From: Glaciecola sp. UBA2563
GTDB lineage: Bacteria; Pseudomonadota; Gammaproteobacteria; Enterobacterales; Alteromonadaceae
Assembly: GCA_002340325.1 (NCBI GenBank)
Contig: DDLV01000102.1
Span: 1-22,579, forward strand
Direction of reading: 5' to 3'
Length of the DNA stretch: 22,579 nucleotides
Below are positions 15,365-22,579 of the stretch, one piece after another. The position numbers and the translations under genes were made by a program. The notes under the pieces are model-generated. The model had not been told where the DNA came from and ran no database searches. It saw only the letters and a list, made by a program, of their open reading frames with translations. Each line of letters opens with the position of its first letter. Position 1 is the first letter of the stretch.

Positions 15365-17296
15365 CTACTTCTTATCGTCATTAACCTCTTCGAACTCAGC
15401 GTCAACAACATTGTCATCAGGCTGCCCTGCGCCCTGCTGCGCATCTGCACCAGCACCCGCATCAGTTGCTCCGGCTTGTGCTTTAGCTTGCGCAATCTCT
15501 AACAATTTTTGAGACGCTTGAATCAGTGCCTGACTCTTCTCTTCTATCGCCTGAAGGTCATCGCCTTTGCGTGCAGTTTCGAGTTCCGCAATTGCTGCTT
15601 CTATGGACTCTTTATCACTGGCAGGTAAATCGCTCCCTGCTTCTTCGATTTGCTTTTGCGTTGCATGAATCAGGCCATCTGCTTGGTTTCTAGCAGCAAC
15701 GAGTTTCTCGAACTTCTCGTCAGCGTCTTTATTAGCTTCAGCATCGCGCTCCATCGCCGCAATTTCGTCTTCGCTTAAGCCCGAAGATGCTTGTATAGTG
15801 ATCTTCTGCTCTTTACCTGTATCCTTGTCTTTTGCAGATACATTCAAAATCCCGTCGGCGTCAATATCAAATGCCACTTCGATTTGAGGTGTTCCGCGCG
15901 GCGCAGGTCTAATACCTTCTAGGTTAAATTGACCAAGCGACTTATTACCTGAAGCTTGTTTACGTTCACCTTGAAGCACATGCACAGTTACAGCAGCCTG
16001 ATTGTCATCAGCCGTTGAGAATACCTGTGACTTCTTGGTAGGGATTGTCGTATTTTTCTCAATAAGTGGTGTCATTACGCCACCCATCGTTTCAATACCA
16101 AGTGAAAGTGGCGTTACATCAAGCAACAATACATCTTTCACGTCACCCGCAAGCACACCGCCTTGGATAGCAGCACCAGAGGCAACAGCTTCGTCTGGAT
16201 TAACATCTTTTCTTGGCTCTTTTCCGAAAAAGTCAGTGACGTATTTTTGCACTAATGGCATACGTGTTTGACCACCAACCAAGATAATCTCATTGACATC
16301 GCCAACCGATAAATCAGCATCTGATAACGCCTGTTTGACCGGTGTAAGCGAATCTTTCACCATATCTTCAACTAGCGATTCAAGCTTGGCTCTGGTGATT
16401 TTGATAACTAAGTGCTTAGGCCCAGTTGCATCAGCAGTGATATATGGAAGGTTAACTTCGGTTTGCTGAGCAGATGACAATTCAATCTTCGCTTTTTCGC
16501 CCGCTTCTTTAAGACGCTGCATTGCAAGAGGGTCTTGCTTCAAATCTACCCCTTGCTCCTTCTTGAACTCTTCAACAAGGTAGTTGATAACTCGATTATC
16601 AAAGTCCTCACCGCCGAGATGAGTATCACCGTTAGTCGCCAGAACCTCAAAGGTGTGCTCACCATCGACTTCATCAATCTCAATGATAGAGATATCGAAT
16701 GTACCACCACCCAAGTCGTAAACAGCTACAACGTTGTCACCCTTTTGCTTGTCCATGCCGTAAGCAAGCGCGGCAGCTGTTGGCTCGTTAATGATGCGCT
16801 TTACTTCTAATCCAGCAATACGACCGGCGTCTTTGGTTGCTTGACGCTGTGAGTCATTAAAATAAGCAGGTACGGTAATAACAGCAGCAGTTACTGACTC
16901 GCCAAGATAGTCCTCAGCGGTCTTTTTCATTTTCTTTAACACCTCTGCGGATATCTGCGGTGGTGCCATTTTTTGACCATTCGCTTCAACCCAAGCATCG
17001 CCATTGTCAGCTTTCGCAATAGTGAATGGCATGATATCGATATCACGTTGAACTTCTTTGTCTTCGAAACGACGACCGATTAATCGCTTGATAGCGAAAA
17101 GTGTGTTTTTAGGGTTTGTCACCGCCTGACGTTTGGCTGGCTGGCCCACTAAGGTTTCACCGTCCTGCGTATACGCAATGATTGAAGGTGTTGTGCGGTC
17201 GCCTTCTGCGTTTTCTATTACTTTTGGTTTATCACCGTCGAGAACAGCGACACATGAATTGGTTGTACCTAAATCGATACCAATTATTTTACCCAT
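15365..17296 (-). CDS. dnaK: Chaperone DnaK (Hsp70)
   Basis: DnaK is the ATP-driven Hsp70 chaperone and, in E. coli, a negative regulator of sigma-32. The length is 643 residues (E. coli 638). The ATPase domain opens with IIGIDLGTTNSCVAV and carries YDLGGGTFDISIIEID and ILVGGQTRMP. The linker DVLLLDVTPLSLGIETMGG leads to the substrate-binding domain and helical lid. The Ala/Gly/Gln-rich tail ends in the EEVNDDKK-type terminus typical of cytosolic bacterial DnaK. TGGAG lies eight bases before the ATG. It belongs to the grpE-dnaK-dnaJ cluster and also has its own sigma-32-like promoter. Confidence 0.99.
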   Translation of the reverse strand: MGKIIGIDLGTTNSCVAVLDGDKPKVIENAEGDRTTPSIIAYTQDGETLVGQPAKRQAVTNPKNTLFAIKRLIGRRFEDKEVQRDIDIMPFTIAKADNGDAWVEANGQKMAPPQISAEVLKKMKKTAEDYLGESVTAAVITVPAYFNDSQRQATKDAGRIAGLEVKRIINEPTAAALAYGMDKQKGDNVVAVYDLGGGTFDISIIEIDEVDGEHTFEVLATNGDTHLGGEDFDNRVINYLVEEFKKEQGVDLKQDPLAMQRLKEAGEKAKIELSSAQQTEVNLPYITADATGPKHLVIKITRAKLESLVEDMVKDSLTPVKQALSDADLSVGDVNEIILVGGQTRMPLVQKYVTDFFGKEPRKDVNPDEAVASGAAIQGGVLAGDVKDVLLLDVTPLSLGIETMGGVMTPLIEKNTTIPTKKSQVFSTADDNQAAVTVHVLQGERKQASGNKSLGQFNLEGIRPAPRGTPQIEVAFDIDADGILNVSAKDKDTGKEQKITIQASSGLSEDEIAAMERDAEANKDADEKFEKLVAARNQADGLIHATQKQIEEAGSDLPASDKESIEAAIAELETARKGDDLQAIEEKSQALIQASQKLLEIAQAKAQAGATDAGAGADAQQGAGQPDDNVVDAEFEEVNDDKK

Positions 17297-17335
17297 GCTA
17301 GTATCTCCAGAAACTTTTACTTTGCAAATTAAGTA

Positions 17336-17357
17336 GGGGCATTAACCCTTTTTTCAA
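17336..17357 (-). promoter_or_regulatory. Putative sigma-32 promoter of dnaK
   Basis: On the minus strand TTGAAA (17352-17357) is followed after 12 bp by CCCCTACTT (17331-17339), close to the heat-shock -10 consensus CCCCATnT. Transcription would begin about 25-30 nt before the dnaK ATG at 17296. It is weaker than the grpE promoter. Confidence 0.5.
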
Positions 17358-17393
17358 TATGTGTTTTATTAATATTTCAAATTTATTTCACGT

Positions 17394-17418
17394 AAAAACG
17401 CGATTTATAACCGTTTTT
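17394..17418 (-). terminator. Weak inverted repeat between grpE and dnaK
   Basis: AAAAACG and CGTTTTT flank an 11-nt loop just after the grpE stop. The stem is mostly A-T and there is no extended T run after it on the minus strand. At most it partly terminates the grpE transcript ahead of the dnaK promoter. Confidence 0.35.
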
Positions 17419-17433
17419 TTGCGTTTGTAGTAC

Positions 17434-18072
17434 TCAAGCTGTCGTATCGACGCCTCCATCAGGTGCTCTTGATACCATCACCATAGCAGGACGCAATAAT
17501 CGGCCGTTTAAGGTGTAGCCTTTTTGCATAACAGCAATAACAGTGTTTGGCTCAACATCTGCAGACTCTTGCATCGACATTGCTTGGTGATGCTCTGGAT
17601 TAAAAGGCTGTCCCTGAGGGTCAATTTCCTCCATTCCAAACTTATTAATCGTACTTACAAATGATTTTTGAGTGAGTTCAATACCTTCCAGTAGAGGCTT
17701 GACGTATTCGTTAGTTGCATCGGCGGCAAGGGTTGCTCGCTCAAGGTTATCTACAACAGACAACAGTTCACCTGCAAACGCTTCAAGCGCAAATTTACGT
17801 GCCTTGTCAACGTCTAGTTCCGCGCGTTTTCTTACATTTTCCGATTCAGCAAGTGCGCGTATAACTTGATCTTTTTGGCTTTCTATTTTTGCATTCGCCG
17901 CTGCGAGCTCGTCTTCCAGTGCTTTTATATGCGCCTGCTCAACGGATAACCCGTCAACTTCTGCAGTGCCTTCATCTTCTGCTGACTCTGAATTAATCTT
18001 GTCTGCTGTTTGTTCAACCTGAGTTTCATCAATATCTTCTTTGACTTGGTCTTTGCTTGTGTCTTCGTTCAT
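17434..18072 (-). CDS. grpE: Nucleotide exchange factor GrpE
   Basis: GrpE releases ADP from DnaK to reset the chaperone cycle. The protein has 212 residues from the ATG at 18072 (E. coli 197). The extra length is an acidic N-terminal tail rich in Asp and Glu. It continues with a long helix (about 45-100) that forms the dimer stalk, and the C-terminal beta domain ends in EKxx-like family sequence with NPEHHQAM and VMQKGYTLNGRLLRPAMVMVS. The ATG was preferred over the adjacent GTG at 18075 because AAGGG then lies seven bases upstream. It is the first gene of the heat-shock group, under an excellent sigma-32 promoter. Confidence 0.98.
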   Translation of the reverse strand: MNEDTSKDQVKEDIDETQVEQTADKINSESAEDEGTAEVDGLSVEQAHIKALEDELAAANAKIESQKDQVIRALAESENVRKRAELDVDKARKFALEAFAGELLSVVDNLERATLAADATNEYVKPLLEGIELTQKSFVSTINKFGMEEIDPQGQPFNPEHHQAMSMQESADVEPNTVIAVMQKGYTLNGRLLRPAMVMVSRAPDGGVDTTA

Positions 18073-18139
18073 CACTTAGCCCTTTGAGAATTCCATTACA
18101 AAACGTGATGTGCTCGGGTTTGCACATCTTTTGCTGGGT

Positions 18140-18168
18140 ATAATGGGGATGTAATCTCGTGCTTCAAG
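18140..18168 (-). promoter_or_regulatory. Sigma-32 (heat-shock) promoter of grpE
   Basis: On the minus strand CTTGAA (18163-18168) and CCCCATTAT (18140-18148) are 14 bp apart, matching the E. coli sigma-32 consensus CTTGAA-N13-17-CCCCATnT almost exactly. The start would be near 18133, giving a leader of about 60 nt. On the other strand the same bases spell TATAAT (18139-18144), a possible -10 for the divergent dehydrogenase, although no matching -35 is seen. Confidence 0.88.
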
Positions 18169-18254
18169 CCAAATTTTAAAGTTTTGTTGTGTTTAAAACC
18201 TACGCAGCTTTAAAATATACGAATTGAGAATAAATAAGCGAATGGAAATAATAA

Positions 18255-19025
18255 ATGAACGAAAAAAAGACAGTATTAGTAACGGGTGCAGCCAGTGGAA
18301 TAGGCTATGGGATTGCCGAGTATTTGGCTCAACAGGGACACAACATAATTATCTCTGACATACAGGCCGAGGCAGCTGAAGCAGCGGCTGAAACCTTGCG
18401 TTCGAATAGTCATAGTGCCTGCGCTATTGCGCTAGATGTAACCGATAAGTCTGCCATTGCTTCATTACCTACTATACCAGAGTGCAATGCTGTCGACGTT
18501 GTTGTTAATAACGCTGGATTACAACATGTTTCAAAAATTGAAGACTTTCCAGCGGAAAAGTGGCAATTATTGATTGACGTGATGTTAGTTGGCCCTGCAC
18601 TTATGACACAGGCATTTCTAAGCGGTATGCGCGAGAGAAACTACGGCAGAATAATCAATGTTGGCTCCCTACATTCGCTTGTCGCATCTCCTTACAAATC
18701 CGCATACATAGCGGCTAAGCACGGACTCCTTGGCTTCGCCAAGACCATAGCGTTAGAGACAGGCGACACAGACATTACAATTAACACGCTATGTCCTGCT
18801 TATGTCAAAACGCCACTTGTCGAAAACCAAATCACCGCACAAGCAAAAGCCAACAATATGAGCGAAGAAGATGTAGTTAACAAAATTATGTTAGAGCCGA
18901 TGCCTAAAAAAGCGTTTATCACCACCGAAGAACTCGCCCAAACAGCAGAGTTTTTGATGAGTCCGGCAGCGAGAAACATCACAGGTCAAACGATGGTTCT
19001 GGATGGCGGTTGGGTTGCACGTTAG
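18255..19025 (+). CDS. 3-hydroxybutyrate dehydrogenase (short-chain dehydrogenase)
   Basis: This cytosolic SDR enzyme of 256 residues probably interconverts D-3-hydroxybutyrate and acetoacetate with NAD, as in poly-hydroxybutyrate or ketone-body use. The cofactor motif is TGAASGIG (10-17) and the structural NNAG is at 85-88. The catalytic triad is S138, Y151 and K155 in the block GSLHSLVASPYKSAYIAAKHG. NNAGLQHVSKIEDFP and ASPYKSAY are characteristic of the bacterial BdhA group rather than of generic SDRs. It ends in the usual DGGW near the C-terminus. GGAA precedes the ATG. It stands alone between grpE and nadK, with no PHB synthase or CoA transferase in the window. Confidence 0.9.
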   Translation: MNEKKTVLVTGAASGIGYGIAEYLAQQGHNIIISDIQAEAAEAAAETLRSNSHSACAIALDVTDKSAIASLPTIPECNAVDVVVNNAGLQHVSKIEDFPAEKWQLLIDVMLVGPALMTQAFLSGMRERNYGRIINVGSLHSLVASPYKSAYIAAKHGLLGFAKTIALETGDTDITINTLCPAYVKTPLVENQITAQAKANNMSEEDVVNKIMLEPMPKKAFITTEELAQTAEFLMSPAARNITGQTMVLDGGWVAR

Positions 19026-19079
19026 AAACATCATAAATCGCCAGTTTATCAACTAGTTGAATGACTATTAGTTGAATAA

Positions 19080-19124
19080 ATAACGCGCTGCTGTATTATT
19101 TTGAATAAGCGCTGGTCGCGTTAT
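19080..19124. repeat. Inverted repeat between the dehydrogenase gene and nadK
   Basis: ATAACGCG and CGCGTTAT are perfect 8-bp arms around a 29-nt centre containing AGCGCT. It may be a loose terminator stem or a protein-binding site. A 9-mer TAGTTGAAT also occurs twice just upstream (19054-19062 and 19069-19077). Confidence 0.4.
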
Positions 19125-19212
19125 GCGTGTTTATTAGCGCATCTTTAGGTAAATAGATAAAGCGACTCTACATTAAGGGGCAGCGCGGCCCAATTTGCTC
19201 TTAGGTGACTTA

Positions 19213-20100
19213 ATGACATATAAAACCGTCGGTCTAATTGGAAAAGCAAACCACACTGCTACGTCAAAAAGCCTGAGTGTTATTATTGAGCTACTCCAAG
19301 AGCGTCAATGTGAAGTTATTTTAGACGAGCGTCACAAAGACAATTTCACATATGATATTGGGAAAGGCTCGGTAGAATTCGCAAGCACCTTTGACATCGG
19401 TCGAAGAGCACAGCTAGCTATCGTTGTTGGCGGTGATGGCAACATGCTAGGCGCAGCGCGCACTTTGTCGGAATTTGATATCGACGTCGTCGGCGTCAAC
19501 CGGGGTAATTTAGGGTTTTTAACCGACATCAGCCCTGATGATATTTCACGACAATTAACACACATCTTTGAGAACACTATATACAGAGAACGACGTTTTC
19601 TGCTACAGGCGAGCATTTATACCGGAGACACGCTCAAACAAAGCAATATTGCGGTAAATGAAGTGGTATTGCACCACAGTAAAGTCGCTCGCATGATGGA
19701 GTTTGAATTGTACGTTGGCGGGCATTACGTATTCACTCAACGATCAGACGGCTTGATCATTGCCACGCCGACAGGGTCCACTGCGTACTCATTATCTGGC
19801 GGTGGTCCAATATTGATGCCAAATCTCGATGCATTAACCCTCGTGCCTATGTTTCCGCACACACTGAGTACTCGACCAGTTGTTATTGATGCCAACAGTG
19901 ACGTCATGCTGAAGATTTCCGAGCATAACTCAGAAGATGTTCAAATCAGTTGTGATAGCCAAGAGACCATGCAGTTATCACCGGGCGATCACGTAACAAT
20001 TAGTAAGAATCAACAACATCTGAATCTTATCCATCCTCCCGACTATAATTATTTCAACGTACTGAGAACTAAATTACGATGGAGCGACAAACTGTACTAA
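19213..20100 (+). CDS. nadK: NAD kinase
   Basis: NadK phosphorylates NAD to NADP with ATP and sets the cellular NADP(H) pool. From the ATG at 19213 it has 295 residues (E. coli 292). The signature GGDGN is at 73-77, the NE motif at 149-150, and the glycine-rich SDGLIIATPTGSTAYSLSGGG at about 178-198. The ATG was chosen because AGGTGA sits just upstream; an in-frame TTG at 19195 has no such site. It is followed by recN, an arrangement common in gammaproteobacteria, where nadK-recN lies divergent from grpE. Here the dehydrogenase gene has come between. Confidence 0.98.
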   Translation: MTYKTVGLIGKANHTATSKSLSVIIELLQERQCEVILDERHKDNFTYDIGKGSVEFASTFDIGRRAQLAIVVGGDGNMLGAARTLSEFDIDVVGVNRGNLGFLTDISPDDISRQLTHIFENTIYRERRFLLQASIYTGDTLKQSNIAVNEVVLHHSKVARMMEFELYVGGHYVFTQRSDGLIIATPTGSTAYSLSGGGPILMPNLDALTLVPMFPHTLSTRPVVIDANSDVMLKISEHNSEDVQISCDSQETMQLSPGDHVTISKNQQHLNLIHPPDYNYFNVLRTKLRWSDKLY

Positions 20101-20134
20101 CAGTTTGCTACAACCCCCTTTACATAATCCAAAA

Positions 20135-20154
20135 TACTGTATACATTAACAGTA
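20135..20154 (+). promoter_or_regulatory. LexA (SOS) box upstream of recN
   Basis: TACTGTATACATTAACAGTA matches the E. coli LexA consensus in 17 of 20 positions, with both CTGT and ACAG half-sites intact and the correct 8-bp centre. It overlaps the likely -10 region (TATACA), with TTTACA at 20119-20124 as a possible -35, 23 bp before the recN ATG. LexA bound here would block recN transcription until DNA damage. Confidence 0.92.
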
Positions 20155-20176
20155 TGTAACCTATTGGTTTTTTTCC

Positions 20177-21847
20177 ATGTTAGTGCACTTATCCATTAAA
20201 AATTTGACGGTTGTAAAACAAGTCTCCATTAGTTTTGACGGCGGAATGACAGCGATTACCGGTGAGACCGGTGCTGGAAAGTCAATCGCACTGGATGCAC
20301 TTGGGTTGTGTTTGGGAAATCGTGCTGATTCAAATATCGTGCGAAAAGGAACGGACAAAGCAGAAGTCATCGCACATTTTGACATACAGCATACCAAGAA
20401 CACACAGGCATGGTTAGAACAACAATCTCTGAATCAGGAAGATAATGCCGATGAGTGTTTTATCCGTCGGGTGGTTTCAAAAGAGGGAAAATCCAAGGCA
20501 TTCATAAACGGTACGCCCGTTAACTTAAAACAGTTAAAGGAACTAAGCGGCTCCTTAGTGAATCTTCATGGCCAACATGAGCACTACCATTTGCTGCAAC
20601 CCGATAATCAGCTTGCTCTTTTAGATGAATATGCTGGACACAATGCGCTGTTGAAAACCGTTAATTCATCGCATCAAGCACATGCTGATGTTACCAGGCA
20701 ATTCAATCGACTTCGCGCACAGCAACAGCAGCGAATTGATCGAACCAACTTATTAGAATATCAAGTGAAAGAACTTGAAGAATTTGGCATAGAAGATGGG
20801 GAGTTCGAAAAACTAGAAGCTGATTACAAAAAATCATCCTCTATGAAAGAATTAGCAGAGTCAGCAGATAAAGCGTGCTACCTGCTTAAAGACGGTGAGC
20901 CAGCAAGTGCAATTGATTTACTCAACCACGCAACAAAAGAAATTGAAACCTATCTTTCAATTGATGAAACGCTTAATGAAAGTTTTGAAATGCTGCAAAA
21001 TGCGCTTGTGCAAGCACAAGAGTCCTATTCTGAAATAGATCGATATCGAAATAGATTAGAGATTGAGCCAGAGGAATTACTTGCATTAGAACAGCGTTAC
21101 AGTGAGTTCCTTGACCTCAGCAGAAAACACGGTGTTGCGCCTGAACAACTCTTTGATAAATATGTTGAGCTTGCTGCTGAACTCTCCAACTTAAATGAAA
21201 GTGAAGCGAGCTTGGACGCACTGGAAAATGAATGCAGCGCTGCGTTGAAAACATACCGAGATGTTGCCAATGAACTATCCCTCTCGAGACGCAACTACGC
21301 TGAGGCATTAGGTAAAGAGATCGAAGAAAACGTACGCACATTAAATATGCCACACGCTAAAATCCAAATTGACATTAAGCATATTTCAGACAACTCCCCA
21401 CAACATGACGGCAATGACGAAATCGCTTTCAATATATCTGTCAATCCAGGGCAGCAATTAGACGTCATCGATAGAGTAGTGTCTGGAGGTGAGCTTTCGA
21501 GAGTAGGACTTGTCTTACATGTAATACGATCAAAATACAAATCGTCGCCAACATTGGTGTTTGATGAGGTTGATACCGGTATTAGCGGACAAACAGCCGC
21601 TGTCGTCGGCAAACTATTAAAACGTTTGGGAGAGAATAACCAAATCATATGCGTCACTCATCTTCCTCAAGTTGCCGCATCTGCCGAGCATCAATTGTTT
21701 GTAAACAAATCAACCGATGGTGAAACAACTGAAACTCAAGTGTTGGCGCTAACAAAAAGTGAGCGCGTAAACGAAATCGCACGATTACTTGCTGGAGACG
21801 AAATCACTGAAACGGCGATGAAAAATGCACAAGAATTGATTGGTTAA
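20177..21847 (+). CDS. recN: DNA repair protein RecN
   Basis: RecN is an SMC-like ATPase that acts in repair of double-strand breaks. The length of 556 residues is normal (E. coli 553). The head has Walker A GETGAGKS (29-36) and, near the C-terminus, the ABC signature VSGGELSRVGL and Walker B TLVFDEVDTGISG. Between them lies a shorter coiled coil than in true SMC proteins (about 170-360). The VNLHGQHEHYHLL stretch (about 131-143) is a RecN hallmark. No Shine-Dalgarno sequence is visible before the ATG, only a T run, so translation initiation may be weak. Regulation by LexA is indicated by the box upstream. Confidence 0.99.
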   Translation: MLVHLSIKNLTVVKQVSISFDGGMTAITGETGAGKSIALDALGLCLGNRADSNIVRKGTDKAEVIAHFDIQHTKNTQAWLEQQSLNQEDNADECFIRRVVSKEGKSKAFINGTPVNLKQLKELSGSLVNLHGQHEHYHLLQPDNQLALLDEYAGHNALLKTVNSSHQAHADVTRQFNRLRAQQQQRIDRTNLLEYQVKELEEFGIEDGEFEKLEADYKKSSSMKELAESADKACYLLKDGEPASAIDLLNHATKEIETYLSIDETLNESFEMLQNALVQAQESYSEIDRYRNRLEIEPEELLALEQRYSEFLDLSRKHGVAPEQLFDKYVELAAELSNLNESEASLDALENECSAALKTYRDVANELSLSRRNYAEALGKEIEENVRTLNMPHAKIQIDIKHISDNSPQHDGNDEIAFNISVNPGQQLDVIDRVVSGGELSRVGLVLHVIRSKYKSSPTLVFDEVDTGISGQTAAVVGKLLKRLGENNQIICVTHLPQVAASAEHQLFVNKSTDGETTETQVLALTKSERVNEIARLLAGDEITETAMKNAQELIG

Positions 21848-21923
21848 AATTAAACCTTTAAGTAATTGCTTGGTCACACGTAAACATATAAACTCCAGCA
21901 CGTGTAAAAAAACAGAAATTTAT

Positions 21924-22271
21924 ATGAAATTATTAGCGATTATTTTTACTGTACTAAGCTTGTCAGCTTGCTCAAATTGGATTTACCGTATTGACATACC
22001 GCAAGGAAACTTCCTTGACCAAAAAGACGTAGATAAGCTGCGCATTGCAATGACTAAAGCGCAGGTTGAATTTGTGCTAGGACAACCAGTCGTTGCTGAC
22101 AGTTTTGACAATGATACCTGGTACTATGTCTATGATATGAAGCGAGGTATGGCGAAACGCGGCGAAGATATACGCAGTGAATTAGTGCTTCAGTTCGAGA
22201 ATGGAAAACTTGTAAGCATGTCAGGCGATTTTGAAAAGCCCGATGAATTTGAAACGCCATTGGATGGTTAG
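21924..22271 (+). CDS. bamE: Outer-membrane assembly lipoprotein BamE
   Basis: BamE (formerly SmpA) is a small lipoprotein of the BAM complex that inserts beta-barrel proteins into the outer membrane. From the ATG at 21924 it has 115 residues (E. coli 113). The signal MKLLAIIFTVLSLSAC ends in a lipobox with Cys16. The conserved family blocks are YRIDIPQGNFL and LRIAMTKAQVEFVLGQP, followed by DTWYYVYDMKRG. The reading frame stays open upstream to 21840, inside recN, but that would bury the lipoprotein signal, so the ATG is preferred. It lies 76 nt after recN, a common gammaproteobacterial order, and converges on a fimV-like gene. Confidence 0.97.
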   Translation: MKLLAIIFTVLSLSACSNWIYRIDIPQGNFLDQKDVDKLRIAMTKAQVEFVLGQPVVADSFDNDTWYYVYDMKRGMAKRGEDIRSELVLQFENGKLVSMSGDFEKPDEFETPLDG

Positions 22272-22308
22272 CAAAAATAATGCAGAAACACCTAATCTCC
22301 AGTTGTCG

Positions 22309-22579
22309 TTAAGCATTCTCGATATCATTTAGCAGCGATTGCGCTTCATTCTTTTGTTCAGCACTGCCACTCTCTAACACTTCTTTAAGCACGTCGGCGG
22401 CAGAATCGTAGTCTTCCATGTCGATATATATTTGTGCTAAATCCAAATTTGAAGATTGATAATTTTCAGCAGAAATTTCAATATCATCTGTTTTCGCTTC
22501 TGTCGAATTACCAAAATATCCATCTAGATTAAGTTCTAGGTCATCATCAGTTAACGGCGGGAGACTTTCAGATTCAGCC
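22309..22579 (-). CDS. FimV/HubP-like protein, C-terminal fragment
   Basis: The last 89 residues of a minus-strand gene are present; the rest lies beyond the window. Acidic, low-complexity sequence (LPPLTDDDLELNLDGYF) leads into LDLAQIYIDMEDYDSAADVL and then KEVLESGSAEQKNEAQSLL, which closely matches the conserved C-terminal TPR-like domain of FimV and HubP. These large proteins anchor at the cell pole through a LysM/periplasmic part and organise type IV pili, flagella and chromosome origins. The stop TAA is at 22309-22311, only 37 nt from the end of bamE. Because only the tail is seen, the full domain layout cannot be checked. Confidence 0.85.
   Translation of the reverse strand, partial: AESESLPPLTDDDLELNLDGYFGNSTEAKTDDIEISAENYQSSNLDLAQIYIDMEDYDSAADVLKEVLESGSAEQKNEAQSLLNDIENA

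Noticed and set aside
21295..21657. 120-residue minus-strand frame
   Set aside because: It is antisense to the conserved RecN C-terminal ATPase region and has no independent support.
21840..21923. Longer start for bamE overlapping recN
   Set aside because: It would hide the lipoprotein signal peptide; the ATG at 21924 gives the normal family length.

Overview
The window is a chromosomal core segment of a marine-type gammaproteobacterium, most likely order Alteromonadales. Three things suggest this: the backbone gene order (bamE, recN and nadK divergent from grpE, dnaK, dnaJ, then dapB, carA, carB, greA), the closeness of the proteins to Escherichia coli lengths and motifs, and the moderate G+C content. 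The genus cannot be fixed from the sequence. No phage, transposase, integrase, CRISPR array, toxin-antitoxin pair or defence system was found.

Layout from left to right. At 32-108 (minus) is tRNA-Pro(GGG) with its own promoter. At 217-7355 (minus) lie a BASS-family transporter, greA, carB, carA and dapB, giving transcript rescue, carbamoyl-phosphate synthesis and lysine/diaminopimelate synthesis. A 12-bp-stem bidirectional terminator separates carB from greA. carA appears to start at a TTG codon behind a near-perfect Shine-Dalgarno sequence, and a possible 15-residue leader peptide lies in its long 5' leader. At 7605-13950 is an accessory block between dnaJ and dapB. It holds a membrane di-heme cytochrome b (plus), a large imperfect palindrome of about 216 bp, a periplasmic c'-type cytochrome (minus), a pqiA1-pqiA2-pqiB-pqiC lipid-transport operon with pqiA split in two (minus), and a Gfo/Idh/MocA oxidoreductase relative that has lost the usual EKP lysine (plus).

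At 14058-18072 (minus) is the heat-shock group grpE-dnaK-dnaJ, with a very good sigma-32 promoter before grpE and a second, weaker one before dnaK. At 18255-22271 (plus) are a 3-hydroxybutyrate dehydrogenase, nadK, recN with a LexA box, and bamE. The window ends in the C-terminus of a FimV/HubP-like protein (minus).

Most of the window is ordinary housekeeping. The points most worth a second look are the palindromic element at 8344-8559, the probable pseudo-enzyme at 12892-13950, and the carA leader and start.
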